NCBI GenBank assembly: GCA_023384135.1
Contig: JAHDXS010000001.1
Coordinates: 372,001 to 436,000, forward strand
Direction: 5' to 3'
Source of the DNA: Alphaproteobacteria bacterium
GTDB taxonomy: Bacteria; Pseudomonadota; Alphaproteobacteria; Micavibrionales; Micavibrionaceae
Length of the DNA: 64,000 bases
Positions 1 to 9,280 of the stretch are shown in pieces; the first letter of the stretch is position 1, and every line of letters starts with the position of its first letter. The notes beneath the pieces are model-generated. The model searched no databases. It was not told where the DNA came from and saw only the letters and a program-made list of their open reading frames with translations. Both the position numbers and the translations under genes were made by a program.

Positions 1-51
1 GCCAATACGCAGTCAGAGAGAAATATGCAGTCCGAAGGCGGCAAAAACTAA
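1..51 (+). CDS. C-terminal fragment of a small hydrophilic protein
   Basis: Only the last 16 codons and a TAA stop (49-51) lie inside the window; the 5' part is off the left edge. The visible end closes with the same Ser-Glu-Gly-Gly-Lys-Asn tail as the complete 52-residue protein at 26300-26458. As there, it is followed by a hairpin and then a CBS-domain gene, so the two loci are paralogous cassettes. The function is unknown; the family looks like a short, charged, probably disordered protein. Confidence rests on the matching tail and matching gene order. Confidence 0.6.
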   Translation, partial: ANTQSERNMQSEGGKN

Positions 52-61
52 CAGCTAACTT

Positions 62-90
62 AGGGAAGCCAGAAGCGACTTGGCTTCCCT
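62..90 (+). terminator. hairpin between small protein and CBS gene
   Basis: A perfect 10-bp inverted repeat (62-71 with 81-90) encloses a 9-base loop. Only a weak T-run follows. An equivalent hairpin with a related stem lies between the paralogous pair at 26469-26497, so the structure is conserved with the cassette. It may terminate, or partly attenuate, transcription from the small-protein gene into the CBS gene. Confidence 0.55.
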
Positions 91-113
91 ACTTTTAAAG
101 GAAGTTGAAAGAC

Positions 114-539
114 ATGCCTAATCATGCAGCATCATCAATACAATGCTTAAAAGATGCGTGTAACGTCAGGGCACCGCTCTCTACGAATTCTGACAAATCT
201 CTAACTCTGGTTCTATTCTACATGAACATCATGAAGGTGGAGGCGGCAGGAATTGTCGACGATCGAAATTGTTGCATTGGCTTGATAACGAGCGACGATG
301 TAGTCGATCACCTTTGTGACAATATCCCCGATACATCTGTGAAGGATATTATGAGACCACCCAGTATGACGGTCTATCTGGACGACCCCATAGAAAAAGC
401 CCTGATAATGATGAAGACGCACCAGATCGACTGGCTACCTGTTATTGATTTTAACACACAACAATTCTGCGCTTTGATATTCCGCAAAGATATAAAAAGT
501 ACGCCGCTGAACATAATACCCTTCTTAAAGCGACAATAA
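114..539 (+). CDS. CBS-domain pair protein
   Basis: A cytoplasmic protein of 141 residues made almost entirely of two CBS motifs (about residues 8-72 and 74-132), the type that binds adenine nucleotides and often acts as an energy or stress sensor. No catalytic domain is attached. I chose the ATG at 114 over the in-frame TTG at 105 because an AGGAAG ribosome site at 99-104 is correctly spaced only for 114. It is clearly paralogous to 26530-26964, sharing the Ser-Ser-Ile-Gln-Cys start, the DPIE-ALIMMK segment and the Asn-Ile/Val-Ile-Pro-Phe end. The partner protein is unknown. Confidence 0.8.
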   Translation: MPNHAASSIQCLKDACNVRAPLSTNSDKSLTLVLFYMNIMKVEAAGIVDDRNCCIGLITSDDVVDHLCDNIPDTSVKDIMRPPSMTVYLDDPIEKALIMMKTHQIDWLPVIDFNTQQFCALIFRKDIKSTPLNIIPFLKRQ

Positions 540-551
540 CAGATTTGCGGG

Positions 552-1766
552 TCATTTCAGGTTAAGCCAGCTCATGATGCCATGGGCAGCTCGTACCCCC
601 GTGGCCATACAGCCCTGTAAAAGATAGCCGCCGGTCGGAGCGTCCCAATCAAGCATTTCTCCCGCAACAAAAACCCCGTGCTTGTCAACAAGCATCAGGT
701 TTTCGTTAAGACTGTCAAACATAACGCCACCCGCGGTTGAAATGGCACGATCTATAGGAAAGGTTCCCCGTAAATTGAGAGGGTAGTGTTTAATCAAAAG
801 GGCCAGTTTTTCAGCCGGATAGTCACCGAGGGCAGCCCGGTCCGGACATTCCATGAGCAAACCAACAGCAACGTCTGACAAATTAACAGCACTTCTTAAA
901 AAATTTGTAAGCGATTTCCGCGCCCTAGGCTTTTTCAAGCGATCGGTCAGGCCCTCCAAAGTGAAATCCGGCTTGAGATCTAGCAACAGTGAGGCGGCAC
1001 CTGCTTTATTGATTTCCTCCCTTAGGTATGAAGACAGGGCATAAACCGGCCCGCCCTCTATACCTTTGGCGGCAATCATGATCTCACCGTGAATTTTATG
1101 GCCTAGAAAAGACGCCGTAATCGTCTTCAGCGGCTGCCCAACGAATTTTTTAGAAAACACATCAGACCAATCGACACAGAAGCCGCAATTGGCAGGCTGC
1201 AAAGCCGCAATTTTAACATTTTCCTTTTGAAGGATATTGACCCATGTTCCATCCGATCCAAGACGTGGCCATGAAGCGCCGCCGAGTGCTAGAAGCGTTG
1301 CATCAGGCGTAATTTTAGTCTGACCTTTGGCCGTATTAAAAATCAGCTCGTGACCGTCCCATCCGCCCCATTCATGATTCAGCATAAACCGGACGCCTTG
1401 ATGCTCAAGACGCTTTATCCAGGCTCTTAACAAAGGCGAAGCCTTGAAGGTCTCAGGGAAAACGCGCCCGCTTGTTCCGATAAAGGTCTTTTCGCCCAGG
1501 CCCTCACACCAGTCACGCAAAGCCTGCGGCGGAAAGCCACGAATAATAGGCCCTAAATAATCGGCGCGGTCCTGATACTTTTGAATAAACGGCTCAATAT
1601 CTTCCGAATGCGTAAGGTTCAAACCACCCCGGCCAGCCATCAAGAATTTCCTCCCTACAGAGGGTTTCCGCTCATAGATGGTGACGTCAATACCGCGCGC
1701 GGATAAAATCTCCGCCGCCATCAGACCTGCCGGTCCGGCTCCAATAATGGCGGCTGTTTTGGTTAT
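552..1766 (-). CDS. HI0933/YhiN-family NAD(P)/FAD-dependent oxidoreductase
   Basis: A flavoprotein of about 404 residues. The N-terminal Rossmann motif GAGPAGL, the GRKFLMAGRGGLNLTHSE segment and the C-terminal GGYLLQGCMATG segment are typical of the HI0933-like family, whose physiological reaction is poorly defined. The usual ATG (1721) would cut away the FAD-binding motif. Reading upstream in frame restores Thr-Lys-Thr-Ala-Ala-Ile-Ile-Gly-Ala-Gly-Pro with no ATG, GTG or TTG available. An ATA codon at 1766-1764 sits 7 bases after an AGGAG site, so initiation at ATA, or an ATG-to-ATA change, is inferred. It stands alone next to the iron transporter genes. Confidence 0.85.
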   Translation of the reverse strand: MTKTAAIIGAGPAGLMAAEILSARGIDVTIYERKPSVGRKFLMAGRGGLNLTHSEDIEPFIQKYQDRADYLGPIIRGFPPQALRDWCEGLGEKTFIGTSGRVFPETFKASPLLRAWIKRLEHQGVRFMLNHEWGGWDGHELIFNTAKGQTKITPDATLLALGGASWPRLGSDGTWVNILQKENVKIAALQPANCGFCVDWSDVFSKKFVGQPLKTITASFLGHKIHGEIMIAAKGIEGGPVYALSSYLREEINKAGAASLLLDLKPDFTLEGLTDRLKKPRARKSLTNFLRSAVNLSDVAVGLLMECPDRAALGDYPAEKLALLIKHYPLNLRGTFPIDRAISTAGGVMFDSLNENLMLVDKHGVFVAGEMLDWDAPTGGYLLQGCMATGVRAAHGIMSWLNLK

Positions 1767-1878
1767 AAGGAGGCTCCTGCTGAGGAAATGGCTGAACGAG
1801 CAGTCATAATATAACTTTTGTTAGTGTTCGGGCAACTTGATAAGCATGAATTGATGAACAAGACTATCAAAAGGCCTC

Positions 1879-2919
1879 TCAAGGCTCGGTTCTGCTTAAA
1901 ACCGTGGCGGCTTTACGAATCCGCAACAGAACAGGCGTCCCGGCATCAAAGGTACAAGTGAAATCCGTATCAACCTGAATATCTGTATCCCCGAACTTAA
2001 CCCAATGGGTCATGTCATGTCCCTTGAACTCACGGCGAACAAGGATGCCTGACTGCTGGCTGCTATTGGCAGGCTCAAGTACGATATGCTCAGGGCGTAG
2101 CGAGAGTAAAACGTGGCCAGATGTACTTTTGTCTATGGGGATGATCCCGATAGGCGTGTCAGCATTAAGCCCATTGGCCAAACCTTCAATAAGGTTGGTC
2201 CGACCCAGAAATTGCGCGACGAACGGGTTAGAGGGTGCAGCATAAACATCTTCCGGCACTCCTGTTTGTTCAATAAGGCCCTCATTCATCAAGGCTATCC
2301 GATCGGCAAAGCTCATGGCCTCTTCCTGATCGTGCGTCACAAGAATGCAAGTAGTGCCGCGCTCACGTAATAAGTTACGAGTTTCCTCCCGCACGCTTTG
2401 GCGCAGGCGCGTATCAAGCCCTGAAAAAGGCTCATCCAAGAGGAGAATTTTAGGCTCGGCGGCCAAAGCACGCGCAAGGGCTGCGCGCTGTTGCTGACCA
2501 CCCGAAATTTCATGTGGCATATATGAAGCAAAATCTGAAAGTCCGACCATCTCCAGGAAATCTTTCGCCATGGCTTTGCGGGCTTTGCGTGGATGGGACC
2601 AAAGCGCGAAAGCAATATTTTCGAGTACGTTCAAATGGGGGAAAAGTGCGTAGTCCTGAAAAACGATACCGATATTACGAGCTTCAGGGGGAGAGTCTGT
2701 AATGTCCTTACCTTCAAGAAAAATTTTCCCAGCATCAGGCTTTTCAAAGCCTGCCAAGAGTCGAAGGGTCGTTGTTTTTCCGCAACCGCTCGGCCCAAGC
2801 AGGCAAAAAATCTCGCTGCGCCGAATTTCAAGCGATATCCTCCGAACAGCCGCAAGGGCGCCATCCGAGAAGGTCTTGGCAAGGGCTTCGGTTTTAAGGT
2901 ATGCGTCCCGGCAGTCCAT
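1879..2919 (-). CDS. fbpC: ferric iron ABC transporter ATP-binding protein
   Basis: The ATPase subunit of a ferric-iron importer, 346 residues. It shows Walker A at 42-50 (GPSGCGKTT), Q-loop Gln88, signature ISGGQ at 138-142, Walker B LLLDEP near 160 and H-loop His196, followed by a C-terminal TOBE-like region. The start ATG directly follows the fbpB stop (TAGATG), so the two are translationally coupled. The assignment to iron rather than another substrate comes from the partner binding protein 4530-5513. Family relatives carry polyamines or sulfate, but the two-domain permease and binding protein favour iron. Confidence 0.88.
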   Translation of the reverse strand: MDCRDAYLKTEALAKTFSDGALAAVRRISLEIRRSEIFCLLGPSGCGKTTTLRLLAGFEKPDAGKIFLEGKDITDSPPEARNIGIVFQDYALFPHLNVLENIAFALWSHPRKARKAMAKDFLEMVGLSDFASYMPHEISGGQQQRAALARALAAEPKILLLDEPFSGLDTRLRQSVREETRNLLRERGTTCILVTHDQEEAMSFADRIALMNEGLIEQTGVPEDVYAAPSNPFVAQFLGRTNLIEGLANGLNADTPIGIIPIDKSTSGHVLLSLRPEHIVLEPANSSQQSGILVRREFKGHDMTHWVKFGDTDIQVDTDFTCTFDAGTPVLLRIRKAATVLSRTEP

Positions 2920-4533
2920 CTAAATTTTCCCGTTTGTACTTACAGCTTCCCGTAAGCTGCGCAGCAAAATAACCACTGAAAGGCCCGAAAACAATAAAAT
3001 TGCGCAGGCAAACGGGGCGGCTTGCGCCAAAAGGCCCTCATTTGTATGACTAAACATGCCCAAAGCCAAAGTCGAGTAGCCGGTTGGCGCAAGTAAAAAA
3101 GTAATCGGCAGCTCCTTAATTACGACTAAAAAGACCAGAATAAATGACGTTACCGCGCCGCGCCGTAAGGCCGGGAGTGTAACGCTTATAAATGCTTGTC
3201 TGGGGGTTCTGCCAAGTGTTCTTGCGGCTTCCTCGTGACGCGAGCTGGCTTGCAAAATAGCGGTGCGCAGAGGCCCGGAAGCAAGGGCGGCAAAGCCGAC
3301 CCCGTAAGCGAGGATCAAAACCCAAACGCTTTGATATAAGGCAGGAATAACATTAAGCGAGAAAAAAACGAAAGCGAGCGCGAGCGCAAGAGGAGGAACC
3401 GCATAACCCAGGTAGAGAACCCGCTCTGTAAATTTCGAGAGCGCACTCTCGTAACGAATACGTAAAAGCATGACAGGCAAGGTCATACAAATACAAATTA
3501 CCGCGGCCGGAATCGCGGCCCCAAGAGAACGCATGAGTGAATAAAAGAGATTTGCGTAGTCAAACCCAGCCGGCACTTGCGCAAGCCAATAAGCAAGGCT
3601 GAGGATCGGCAAACCAAGCGCTGAGAAAAAAAGGATGCCTATAAAAATGACACTAAAAACAAAGGCAATAGGATGCAGTGGCCGTGAACGTGATGGGGGC
3701 TTGGCGCCTAATGCAGGCGGCGCTTTCTGACGTGTGCCCAAGGCATAATGCTCGCAAACGATAAAGCAGACCGCCAGCGCTAGGAGCATCAACCCCAGCC
3801 AAGCTGTGTAGGTACGGTCAAAAGCGCCGATATATTGGGTATAGAGCGCGTAGCTTAAAACGTCATATCGCATCAACGCCACAGTTCCAAAATCGCCCAG
3901 AACATAAAGAGCAATCACTAACCAGCCGGACAGCAGAGCCGGACGCAGATGCGGCAAGGTCACACGTGTAAAAACCTTGAACTCGCTCAAGCCTAGGCTG
4001 CGGGCAGTATTCTCATGCCGTGGATCAAGCTCGGAAAATGCCGTGCGCAGATTGAGAAAGAGATACGGATAGGTATATAGCGAAAGGGCAAGGAGAGCCC
4101 CCCAATAGCCTTCAGGCCTCGGAACGTAAAAACCAAGCATGTGTGTAGCCAGACCGTAATGCCCCCCAATCCCGATAAGTGCATAAGCCATGACATAACC
4201 GGGAATGGCAAGCGGCAGCGCGCCCATAACGGTGATAACGTTTTTACAGGGTATGTTGCCGCGAGCGGTAATCCATGCCAGTGGCAGAGCGATAATCGTC
4301 GTGACCAATAACACGCCCCCTGCCAGACCGAGTGTATTCACCAAAAGAAGCAGAGTGCGTGAGCGCACAAGCATTTCAATAATCACATCTGGCTGTGCAT
4401 GCAGCGCACGCAAGAACAAGTACAATAAAGGAAGACAAATAATCAGAGCTGTAAAAAGCGCAGGCAATAGCAGGAACCAGGGCGCCGAAAGACGTGCAGG
4501 GCGTCGGTAAAACGCTAGGGAAGCACTACTCAC
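2920..4533 (-). CDS. fbpB: ferric iron ABC transporter permease (fused double domain)
   Basis: A polytopic inner-membrane protein of 537 residues with about 12 hydrophobic helices in two homologous halves, as usual for FbpB/SfuB permeases. Each half contains an EAA-type loop for the ATPase: roughly ARSLGLSEFKVFTRVTLPHLRPA in the first and AARTLGRTPRQAFISVTLPALRRG in the second (both shown here only in part). The ATG overlaps the fbpA stop by 4 bases and the stop abuts fbpC, so the genes form one operon. It should move Fe3+ from the periplasmic binding protein into the cytoplasm. Confidence 0.88.
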   Translation of the reverse strand: MSSASLAFYRRPARLSAPWFLLLPALFTALIICLPLLYLFLRALHAQPDVIIEMLVRSRTLLLLVNTLGLAGGVLLVTTIIALPLAWITARGNIPCKNVITVMGALPLAIPGYVMAYALIGIGGHYGLATHMLGFYVPRPEGYWGALLALSLYTYPYLFLNLRTAFSELDPRHENTARSLGLSEFKVFTRVTLPHLRPALLSGWLVIALYVLGDFGTVALMRYDVLSYALYTQYIGAFDRTYTAWLGLMLLALAVCFIVCEHYALGTRQKAPPALGAKPPSRSRPLHPIAFVFSVIFIGILFFSALGLPILSLAYWLAQVPAGFDYANLFYSLMRSLGAAIPAAVICICMTLPVMLLRIRYESALSKFTERVLYLGYAVPPLALALAFVFFSLNVIPALYQSVWVLILAYGVGFAALASGPLRTAILQASSRHEEAARTLGRTPRQAFISVTLPALRRGAVTSFILVFLVVIKELPITFLLAPTGYSTLALGMFSHTNEGLLAQAAPFACAILLFSGLSVVILLRSLREAVSTNGKI

Positions 4534-5513
4534 AGCAAGCCAACCTCACGCAGCATCTCAAGCGTTGCTTCGTGATTAACAAGGTCATCGGCACCTACAG
4601 AGGGCGCACGGGATTGAATAGCGTCATCAGGAGCTTCACGAACAACCGCATATTCATATACGGTATCGGCAAAATAGCTTTGAGCCTTGGCGGAAAGCAA
4701 AAAAGTGATAAAACGCTCCGCGGCCTCTTTGTTCTTTGAGCTTTTAAGAATACCCACTCCGGCGACGTTGATCATGTTACCCGCATCGCCATCGGCAAAA
4801 TGCGTCTGAGCGACCGGAAAAGCAGGGTCAGTTTGCAGCGCACGCGGAAGATAATAATTATTAACCAGAGCGTAATCGATCTGCCCATCGGCTATGGCCT
4901 GTAAAAGAGCGGTATTATTGGCGTATGCTTTCACACCGTGTTGCTTAAGGTCATAAAGCCATTCCCGAGTTTTATCATCGCCGTAAAGTTTACGCATGCC
5001 GGTTAAGAAAGCTTGAAATGAGCCGTTTGTAGGTGCAATACCAAGCTTATTTTTATACAGATCTGCATCAAGGTCAAAAATGCTCCCCGGCTGAAAATTC
5101 TGCGGGGCGCGTTCCGGCGAATAAGCAAGCGTGCGTGTGCGGGCGCTTGTTCCGACCCAGTAGCCTGAGCCATTCTTGTATATTTCGGGGATAGGCGCTC
5201 TGATGCCTTCCGGTAAAACATCAAATAATCCATTTTTGGCTATTTCACCGAGCGCGCCAGCATCCTGTGCCCAGAAAATATCCGCAGGGCTTTTGCCCCC
5301 CTCCTCGGAAATGAGGATCGCAAGAGCGGCTGTGTCAGCATAGCGCACATTAACTTTTATGCCGGTTTCTTGCTCGAATTGGCTGATAAGCGGCCCGACG
5401 AGGCTTTCTCCCCGCCCCGAATAAAGGGTAAGGCTCCCTTCCGCATAGGCCAGACTGGGCACAACACACACAAGGGTAATAAAAATGGCAAAAAAACAAC
5501 GAAAAGCGCTCAT
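4530..5513 (-). CDS. fbpA: periplasmic ferric iron-binding protein
   Basis: A solute-binding protein of 327 residues with a clear signal peptide (residues 1-25, ending SLAYA). The mature start SLTLYSGRGESLVGPLI is typical of the FbpA/FutA class, and the tandem tyrosines at 220-221 (VNNYY) match the iron-ligand pair of that family. It is the first gene of the fbpABC operon, with 4-base overlap into fbpB. A Fur-like palindrome at 5556-5570 lies about 43 bases upstream of the ATG, supporting iron-repressed expression. Confidence in ferric iron as ligand is high but based on motif only. Confidence 0.88.
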   Translation of the reverse strand: MSAFRCFFAIFITLVCVVPSLAYAEGSLTLYSGRGESLVGPLISQFEQETGIKVNVRYADTAALAILISEEGGKSPADIFWAQDAGALGEIAKNGLFDVLPEGIRAPIPEIYKNGSGYWVGTSARTRTLAYSPERAPQNFQPGSIFDLDADLYKNKLGIAPTNGSFQAFLTGMRKLYGDDKTREWLYDLKQHGVKAYANNTALLQAIADGQIDYALVNNYYLPRALQTDPAFPVAQTHFADGDAGNMINVAGVGILKSSKNKEAAERFITFLLSAKAQSYFADTVYEYAVVREAPDDAIQSRAPSVGADDLVNHEATLEMLREVGLL

Positions 5514-5555
5514 GGCAGCGTCTCAATCTCATGAAGTAAAGGAATTGTAAGAAAT

Positions 5556-5570
5556 GAATGATAGTCATTC
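5556..5570. promoter_or_regulatory. Fur-like palindromic operator
   Basis: GAATGATAGTCATTC is a perfect 6-3-6 palindrome upstream of fbpA, similar to the core of the classical Fur box (repeats of GATAAT). Its position 43-57 bases before the fbpA ATG suits repression of the importer when iron is plentiful. Whether Fur, Irr or RirA binds is unknown. Confidence 0.55.
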
Positions 5571-5768
5571 TCATATACACTCGTCAACGGCTTATAACGA
5601 TTAAGCCGCGCATCAGGCTAAAAGCAAGGTAGCAGGATAACGGGCCAGCTTTTGAAGAAAGTTTCCATAATATATGGAGGCTTTAGCCTTTTAATTCCAA
5701 GCCTGTTGTAATTCCTACAACAGCGCCGCTATCATGCGAAAACTTTGCGACAAACAAGCATCTGTTGA

Positions 5769-7313
5769 ATGAAAAAGACGCTCAGACTCATTCTCGGTGA
5801 CCAACTCAGCCAAGAAATCTCCTCGCTCTCGGATATCGACCGGGAAAACGACGTGGTTCTGATGTGCGAGGTCATGGAAGAAGCCACCTACGTAAAACAC
5901 CATAAAAAAAAGATCGCCTTCATCTTCGCTGCCATGCGTCACTTCGGCCGTGAGCTTGAAAAGGAAGGGATAGCCGTCCGTTACGTTAGGCTCGATGACA
6001 GCGGCAACGCGGGCTCTTTTACGGGGGAAATTCGCCGCTCGATTGAAATCGTACGTCCCGATCGCATCGTTGTCACTGAGCCGGGAGAATACAGGGTTCT
6101 TGAAGCCATGAAGACGTGGGATACAGCGTTCGGGCTGCCTGTCGAAATCAGAAGCGACACACGATTCCTCTGCTCTATCGAGGAATTCAAAGATTGGGCA
6201 AACGGCCGTAAGGCTCTGCGGATGGAATTTTTCTACCGCGAAATGCGCCGGAAGCATGGTCTTCTTATGGACGGCGACCAGCCTGAAGGAGGCCGCTGGA
6301 ACTACGACTCACAAAACAGAAAACCCCACTCAGGCGCGCTCTTCATTCCGAAGCCTCATACGACGGAGCCTGACGCGATGACCCGGGAGGTTATGGAATT
6401 GGTCAACGCACGCTTTTCCGGTCATTTTGGCGATCTGGAACCGTTCTATTTTGCGGTCAAACGCGAACAGGCGCTCAAAGTACTTGAAAACTTTATTCAC
6501 GAACGCCTACCCTACTTCGGTGACTTTCAGGACGCGATGCTTGAAGGGCAGCCTTGGATGTACCACGCCCACATAAGCTTTTATCTGAATTGCGGCCTGC
6601 TGAACCCTCTCGAAGTCGTGCGTGCGGCAGAACGGGCCTACCGGGAAGGCTGCGTGCCTCTGAATGCCGCCGAGGGGTTTATCCGTCAGATTATTGGCTG
6701 GCGTGAGTATGTCCGGGGCATATACTGGCTCCAGATGCCTGGATACGCCGAGCAGAACGCCCTCAATGCCACACGTGCCCTGCCTTGGTTTTACTGGTCC
6801 GGCGAAACGGACCTGAACTGTTTGAAACAATGCATCGGCGAGACCAGGGCTAACGCATACGCGCACCACATCCAGCGCCTCATGGTTTTGGGAAATTTTG
6901 CTCTTCTGGCTGGTCTGGACCCTAAGCAGGTGAACGAATGGTATCTTGTCGTGTATGCGGATGCGTACGAATGGGTTGAGCTTCCGAATGTTTCAGGCAT
7001 GATCCTGTTTGCGGACAACGGGTATCTGGGCAGCAAGCCTTACGCGGCAGGAGGCGCTTATATCAATAAAATGTCCGATTACTGCGAGAACTGCGCTTAC
7101 GACGTGAAAGTCAAAACCGGCCCCAAAGCGTGCCCCTTCAACTATCTTTATTGGAATTTCATGATCGAAAACGAAGCCCGCTTAAGAAAAAACCCCCGGC
7201 TGAGTGTCGCCTACAGCACCCTGAACAAAATGCAGGAAGAAAAGCGCTCAAGTATCCGGAGAGACGCCGAGAACTTCTTGAAAAAATTGCATGAATCTGC
7301 TGAAGACGGATAA
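5769..7313 (+). CDS. FeS-type (6-4) photolyase / cryptochrome-related protein
   Basis: A 514-residue flavoprotein of the deoxyribodipyrimidine photolyase-related (FeS-BCP/CryPro) family, which repairs UV (6-4) photoproducts using FAD and an antenna chromophore. The N-terminus (LRLILGDQLSQ) is the antenna domain. Cysteines at 351, 439, 442 and 455 occupy the same spacing as the four [4Fe-4S] ligands I know from the family member PhrB, and the AHHIQRLMVLGN segment with His366-367 matches its active-site region. It is probably cotranscribed with, or at least codirectional to, the ABC exporter 90 bases downstream. Repair versus signalling cannot be told from sequence. Confidence 0.88.
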   Translation: MKKTLRLILGDQLSQEISSLSDIDRENDVVLMCEVMEEATYVKHHKKKIAFIFAAMRHFGRELEKEGIAVRYVRLDDSGNAGSFTGEIRRSIEIVRPDRIVVTEPGEYRVLEAMKTWDTAFGLPVEIRSDTRFLCSIEEFKDWANGRKALRMEFFYREMRRKHGLLMDGDQPEGGRWNYDSQNRKPHSGALFIPKPHTTEPDAMTREVMELVNARFSGHFGDLEPFYFAVKREQALKVLENFIHERLPYFGDFQDAMLEGQPWMYHAHISFYLNCGLLNPLEVVRAAERAYREGCVPLNAAEGFIRQIIGWREYVRGIYWLQMPGYAEQNALNATRALPWFYWSGETDLNCLKQCIGETRANAYAHHIQRLMVLGNFALLAGLDPKQVNEWYLVVYADAYEWVELPNVSGMILFADNGYLGSKPYAAGGAYINKMSDYCENCAYDVKVKTGPKACPFNYLYWNFMIENEARLRKNPRLSVAYSTLNKMQEEKRSSIRRDAENFLKKLHESAEDG

Positions 7314-7403
7314 GCCTGATCGCCGTTTACCCGATACGCCAGGATTTTATCCTCGTATTACCGGGCATGTTCGCCTATTTAAAGGTAAACCTTCAAGGCA
7401 GTT

Positions 7404-9257
7404 ATGATGCTTAATTTAATCGAGACTTACAAAAAGACCTTGCAAAAGTGGGATCGGCGGTTCCGGCTTGATATCGACTGCCTGCCTCCGGAAGGTATTG
7501 ATGCCCTGCCGACTAAGCTCTGGCCCTTTATTTGGTTCTTTGTGAGACAAATAAAAGGGTTGGTCCTCCTTCTGCTGATCATGGAGATGGCTGTCGCTGC
7601 GGGCGTCAGCCTGATGTTTTGGTATGTCGGCGAACTGGTAAAACAGGCCGAGTATGGCACGGCTATGGTCTTGGGCGGCATCGCCCTTTTGATCCTGCGG
7701 CAGGGCGGCGGGGCGTTCTTGCAGGCGCTGTACGACCTGGTTTACACCCCCTACTTCGGAAATCTCGTAAGGCGCCAGCTTTACTGGTACACGGCACGGC
7801 AATCCCTCTCCTACTTCCAGAACGATTTTGCAGGCCGGATAGCAAATAAAATGATACAGGCGCCAAGCATCCGGGACGCTGTGAAAGCCACAATCGGCTC
7901 AATCTGGTTTGCCTCGATTTTTACCATCACGAATATCTGGCTCATGTCGAACGTGGACATAAGGCTGGCGATCCCGCTAGCGATATGGCTGATTGCCTAC
8001 GCGCTGACACTCGCCTACTTTGTTCCTAAGGTCAAAATGCGCTCAAAGGCGCATGCGGACAGCATGAGCACCCTGACAGGACAGGTCGTAGACAGCCTCA
8101 CGAACTTCCTCCCGACCAAATATTTTGCGCATCTTGAGCATGAAGACGCGCGCGTCGTTGACCTGTTGCAAACCCACAGCAATACGTTCCGCGCGACCAC
8201 GGGTACGATCTGGCGCATGAGCATGGTGATCGACGTTCTGAATACGCTCTTGCTGATCGCGACAGGGATTGTTTGTTACTGGCTGATCGAAACCGAGGGA
8301 CAGCTGGGCGTGGCCGCCATGGCGATGGCTCTGCCCATGGCTCTCCAAGCCACGTTCCAATCAGGCTGGATTATGTTCGAAGTGTCGTCGGTATTTGAGC
8401 ATCTGGGAACCATTCAGGACATCATCGACACCCTGTCCAAACCCCACGAGATCAAGGACAAGGAAAAAGCCCCGCCGCTGGTGCTCAAAGACGGCAAAGC
8501 CGATATCACCTTCAAGCATGTCTATTTTCATTACGGACGCGAAAGCAAACTCATGAGCGATTTCAGTCTGGAGATCCCGGCCGAGCAGAAAGTCGGCCTC
8601 GTGGGCCGCAGCGGCGCGGGAAAATCGACGGTGACCAGCCTTCTTGTGCGCGCCTATGACGTCGAGGGTGGTGAAGTTCTGATCAGCGGACAGAATATTG
8701 CTAAAGTGACGCAGGACAGCCTGCGAAGGCAGATTACTGTCGTAACGCAGGAAAGTTATCTCTTTCACCGCTCGGTGATGGAAAACATCCGCTACGGCAA
8801 ACTCGACGCATCCGAGGAGCAAGTGATTGAGGCCTCTAAGCAAGCCTATGCTTATGATTTCATACAAGGGCTTGAAGATCACAAGGGCCGCAAGGGCTTC
8901 GAGGCGCATGTCGGAGAGCGCGGCGTGAAGCTTTCCGGCGGGCAGAAGCAGAGGATCGGAATCGCCCGCGCCATTCTAAAAAATTCGCCGATTTTGGTTC
9001 TAGACGAAGCGACTTCGGCGCTGGACAGCGAGAGCGAACATGCCATCCAGAGCGCCCTTGAATCGATTATGCAGGGCAAGACGGTAATCGCCATCGCGCA
9101 CCGCCTCTCGACCCTGCGCCAGATGGACCGGATCATCGTTATGGAGGAAGGCCGGATCATCGAGGACGGCACACACGAAGAATTAATCGCGTTAACCGAA
9201 GGCCATTACGCCAAGCTCTGGCAGATGCAGTCCTATGGATTTTTGAAAGAAAAATAG
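7404..9257 (+). CDS. ABC exporter, fused membrane and ATPase domains
   Basis: A 617-residue half-transporter. The N-terminal half has about six transmembrane helices (residues 40-340). The C-terminal ATPase carries Walker A GRSGAGKST near 400, signature LSGGQKQR, Walker B ILVLDEATSALD and the H-loop IAHRLSTL. This is the type I exporter architecture that works as a homodimer, moving lipids, peptides or drugs outward. The substrate cannot be predicted. The start ATG at 7404 follows a weak AAGGCAG site. Its neighbours (photolyase, greB) do not point to a substrate. Confidence 0.85.
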   Translation: MMLNLIETYKKTLQKWDRRFRLDIDCLPPEGIDALPTKLWPFIWFFVRQIKGLVLLLLIMEMAVAAGVSLMFWYVGELVKQAEYGTAMVLGGIALLILRQGGGAFLQALYDLVYTPYFGNLVRRQLYWYTARQSLSYFQNDFAGRIANKMIQAPSIRDAVKATIGSIWFASIFTITNIWLMSNVDIRLAIPLAIWLIAYALTLAYFVPKVKMRSKAHADSMSTLTGQVVDSLTNFLPTKYFAHLEHEDARVVDLLQTHSNTFRATTGTIWRMSMVIDVLNTLLLIATGIVCYWLIETEGQLGVAAMAMALPMALQATFQSGWIMFEVSSVFEHLGTIQDIIDTLSKPHEIKDKEKAPPLVLKDGKADITFKHVYFHYGRESKLMSDFSLEIPAEQKVGLVGRSGAGKSTVTSLLVRAYDVEGGEVLISGQNIAKVTQDSLRRQITVVTQESYLFHRSVMENIRYGKLDASEEQVIEASKQAYAYDFIQGLEDHKGRKGFEAHVGERGVKLSGGQKQRIGIARAILKNSPILVLDEATSALDSESEHAIQSALESIMQGKTVIAIAHRLSTLRQMDRIIVMEEGRIIEDGTHEELIALTEGHYAKLWQMQSYGFLKEK

Positions 9258-9280
9258 AGTATCTGCGCGTCCGGGGGTAT

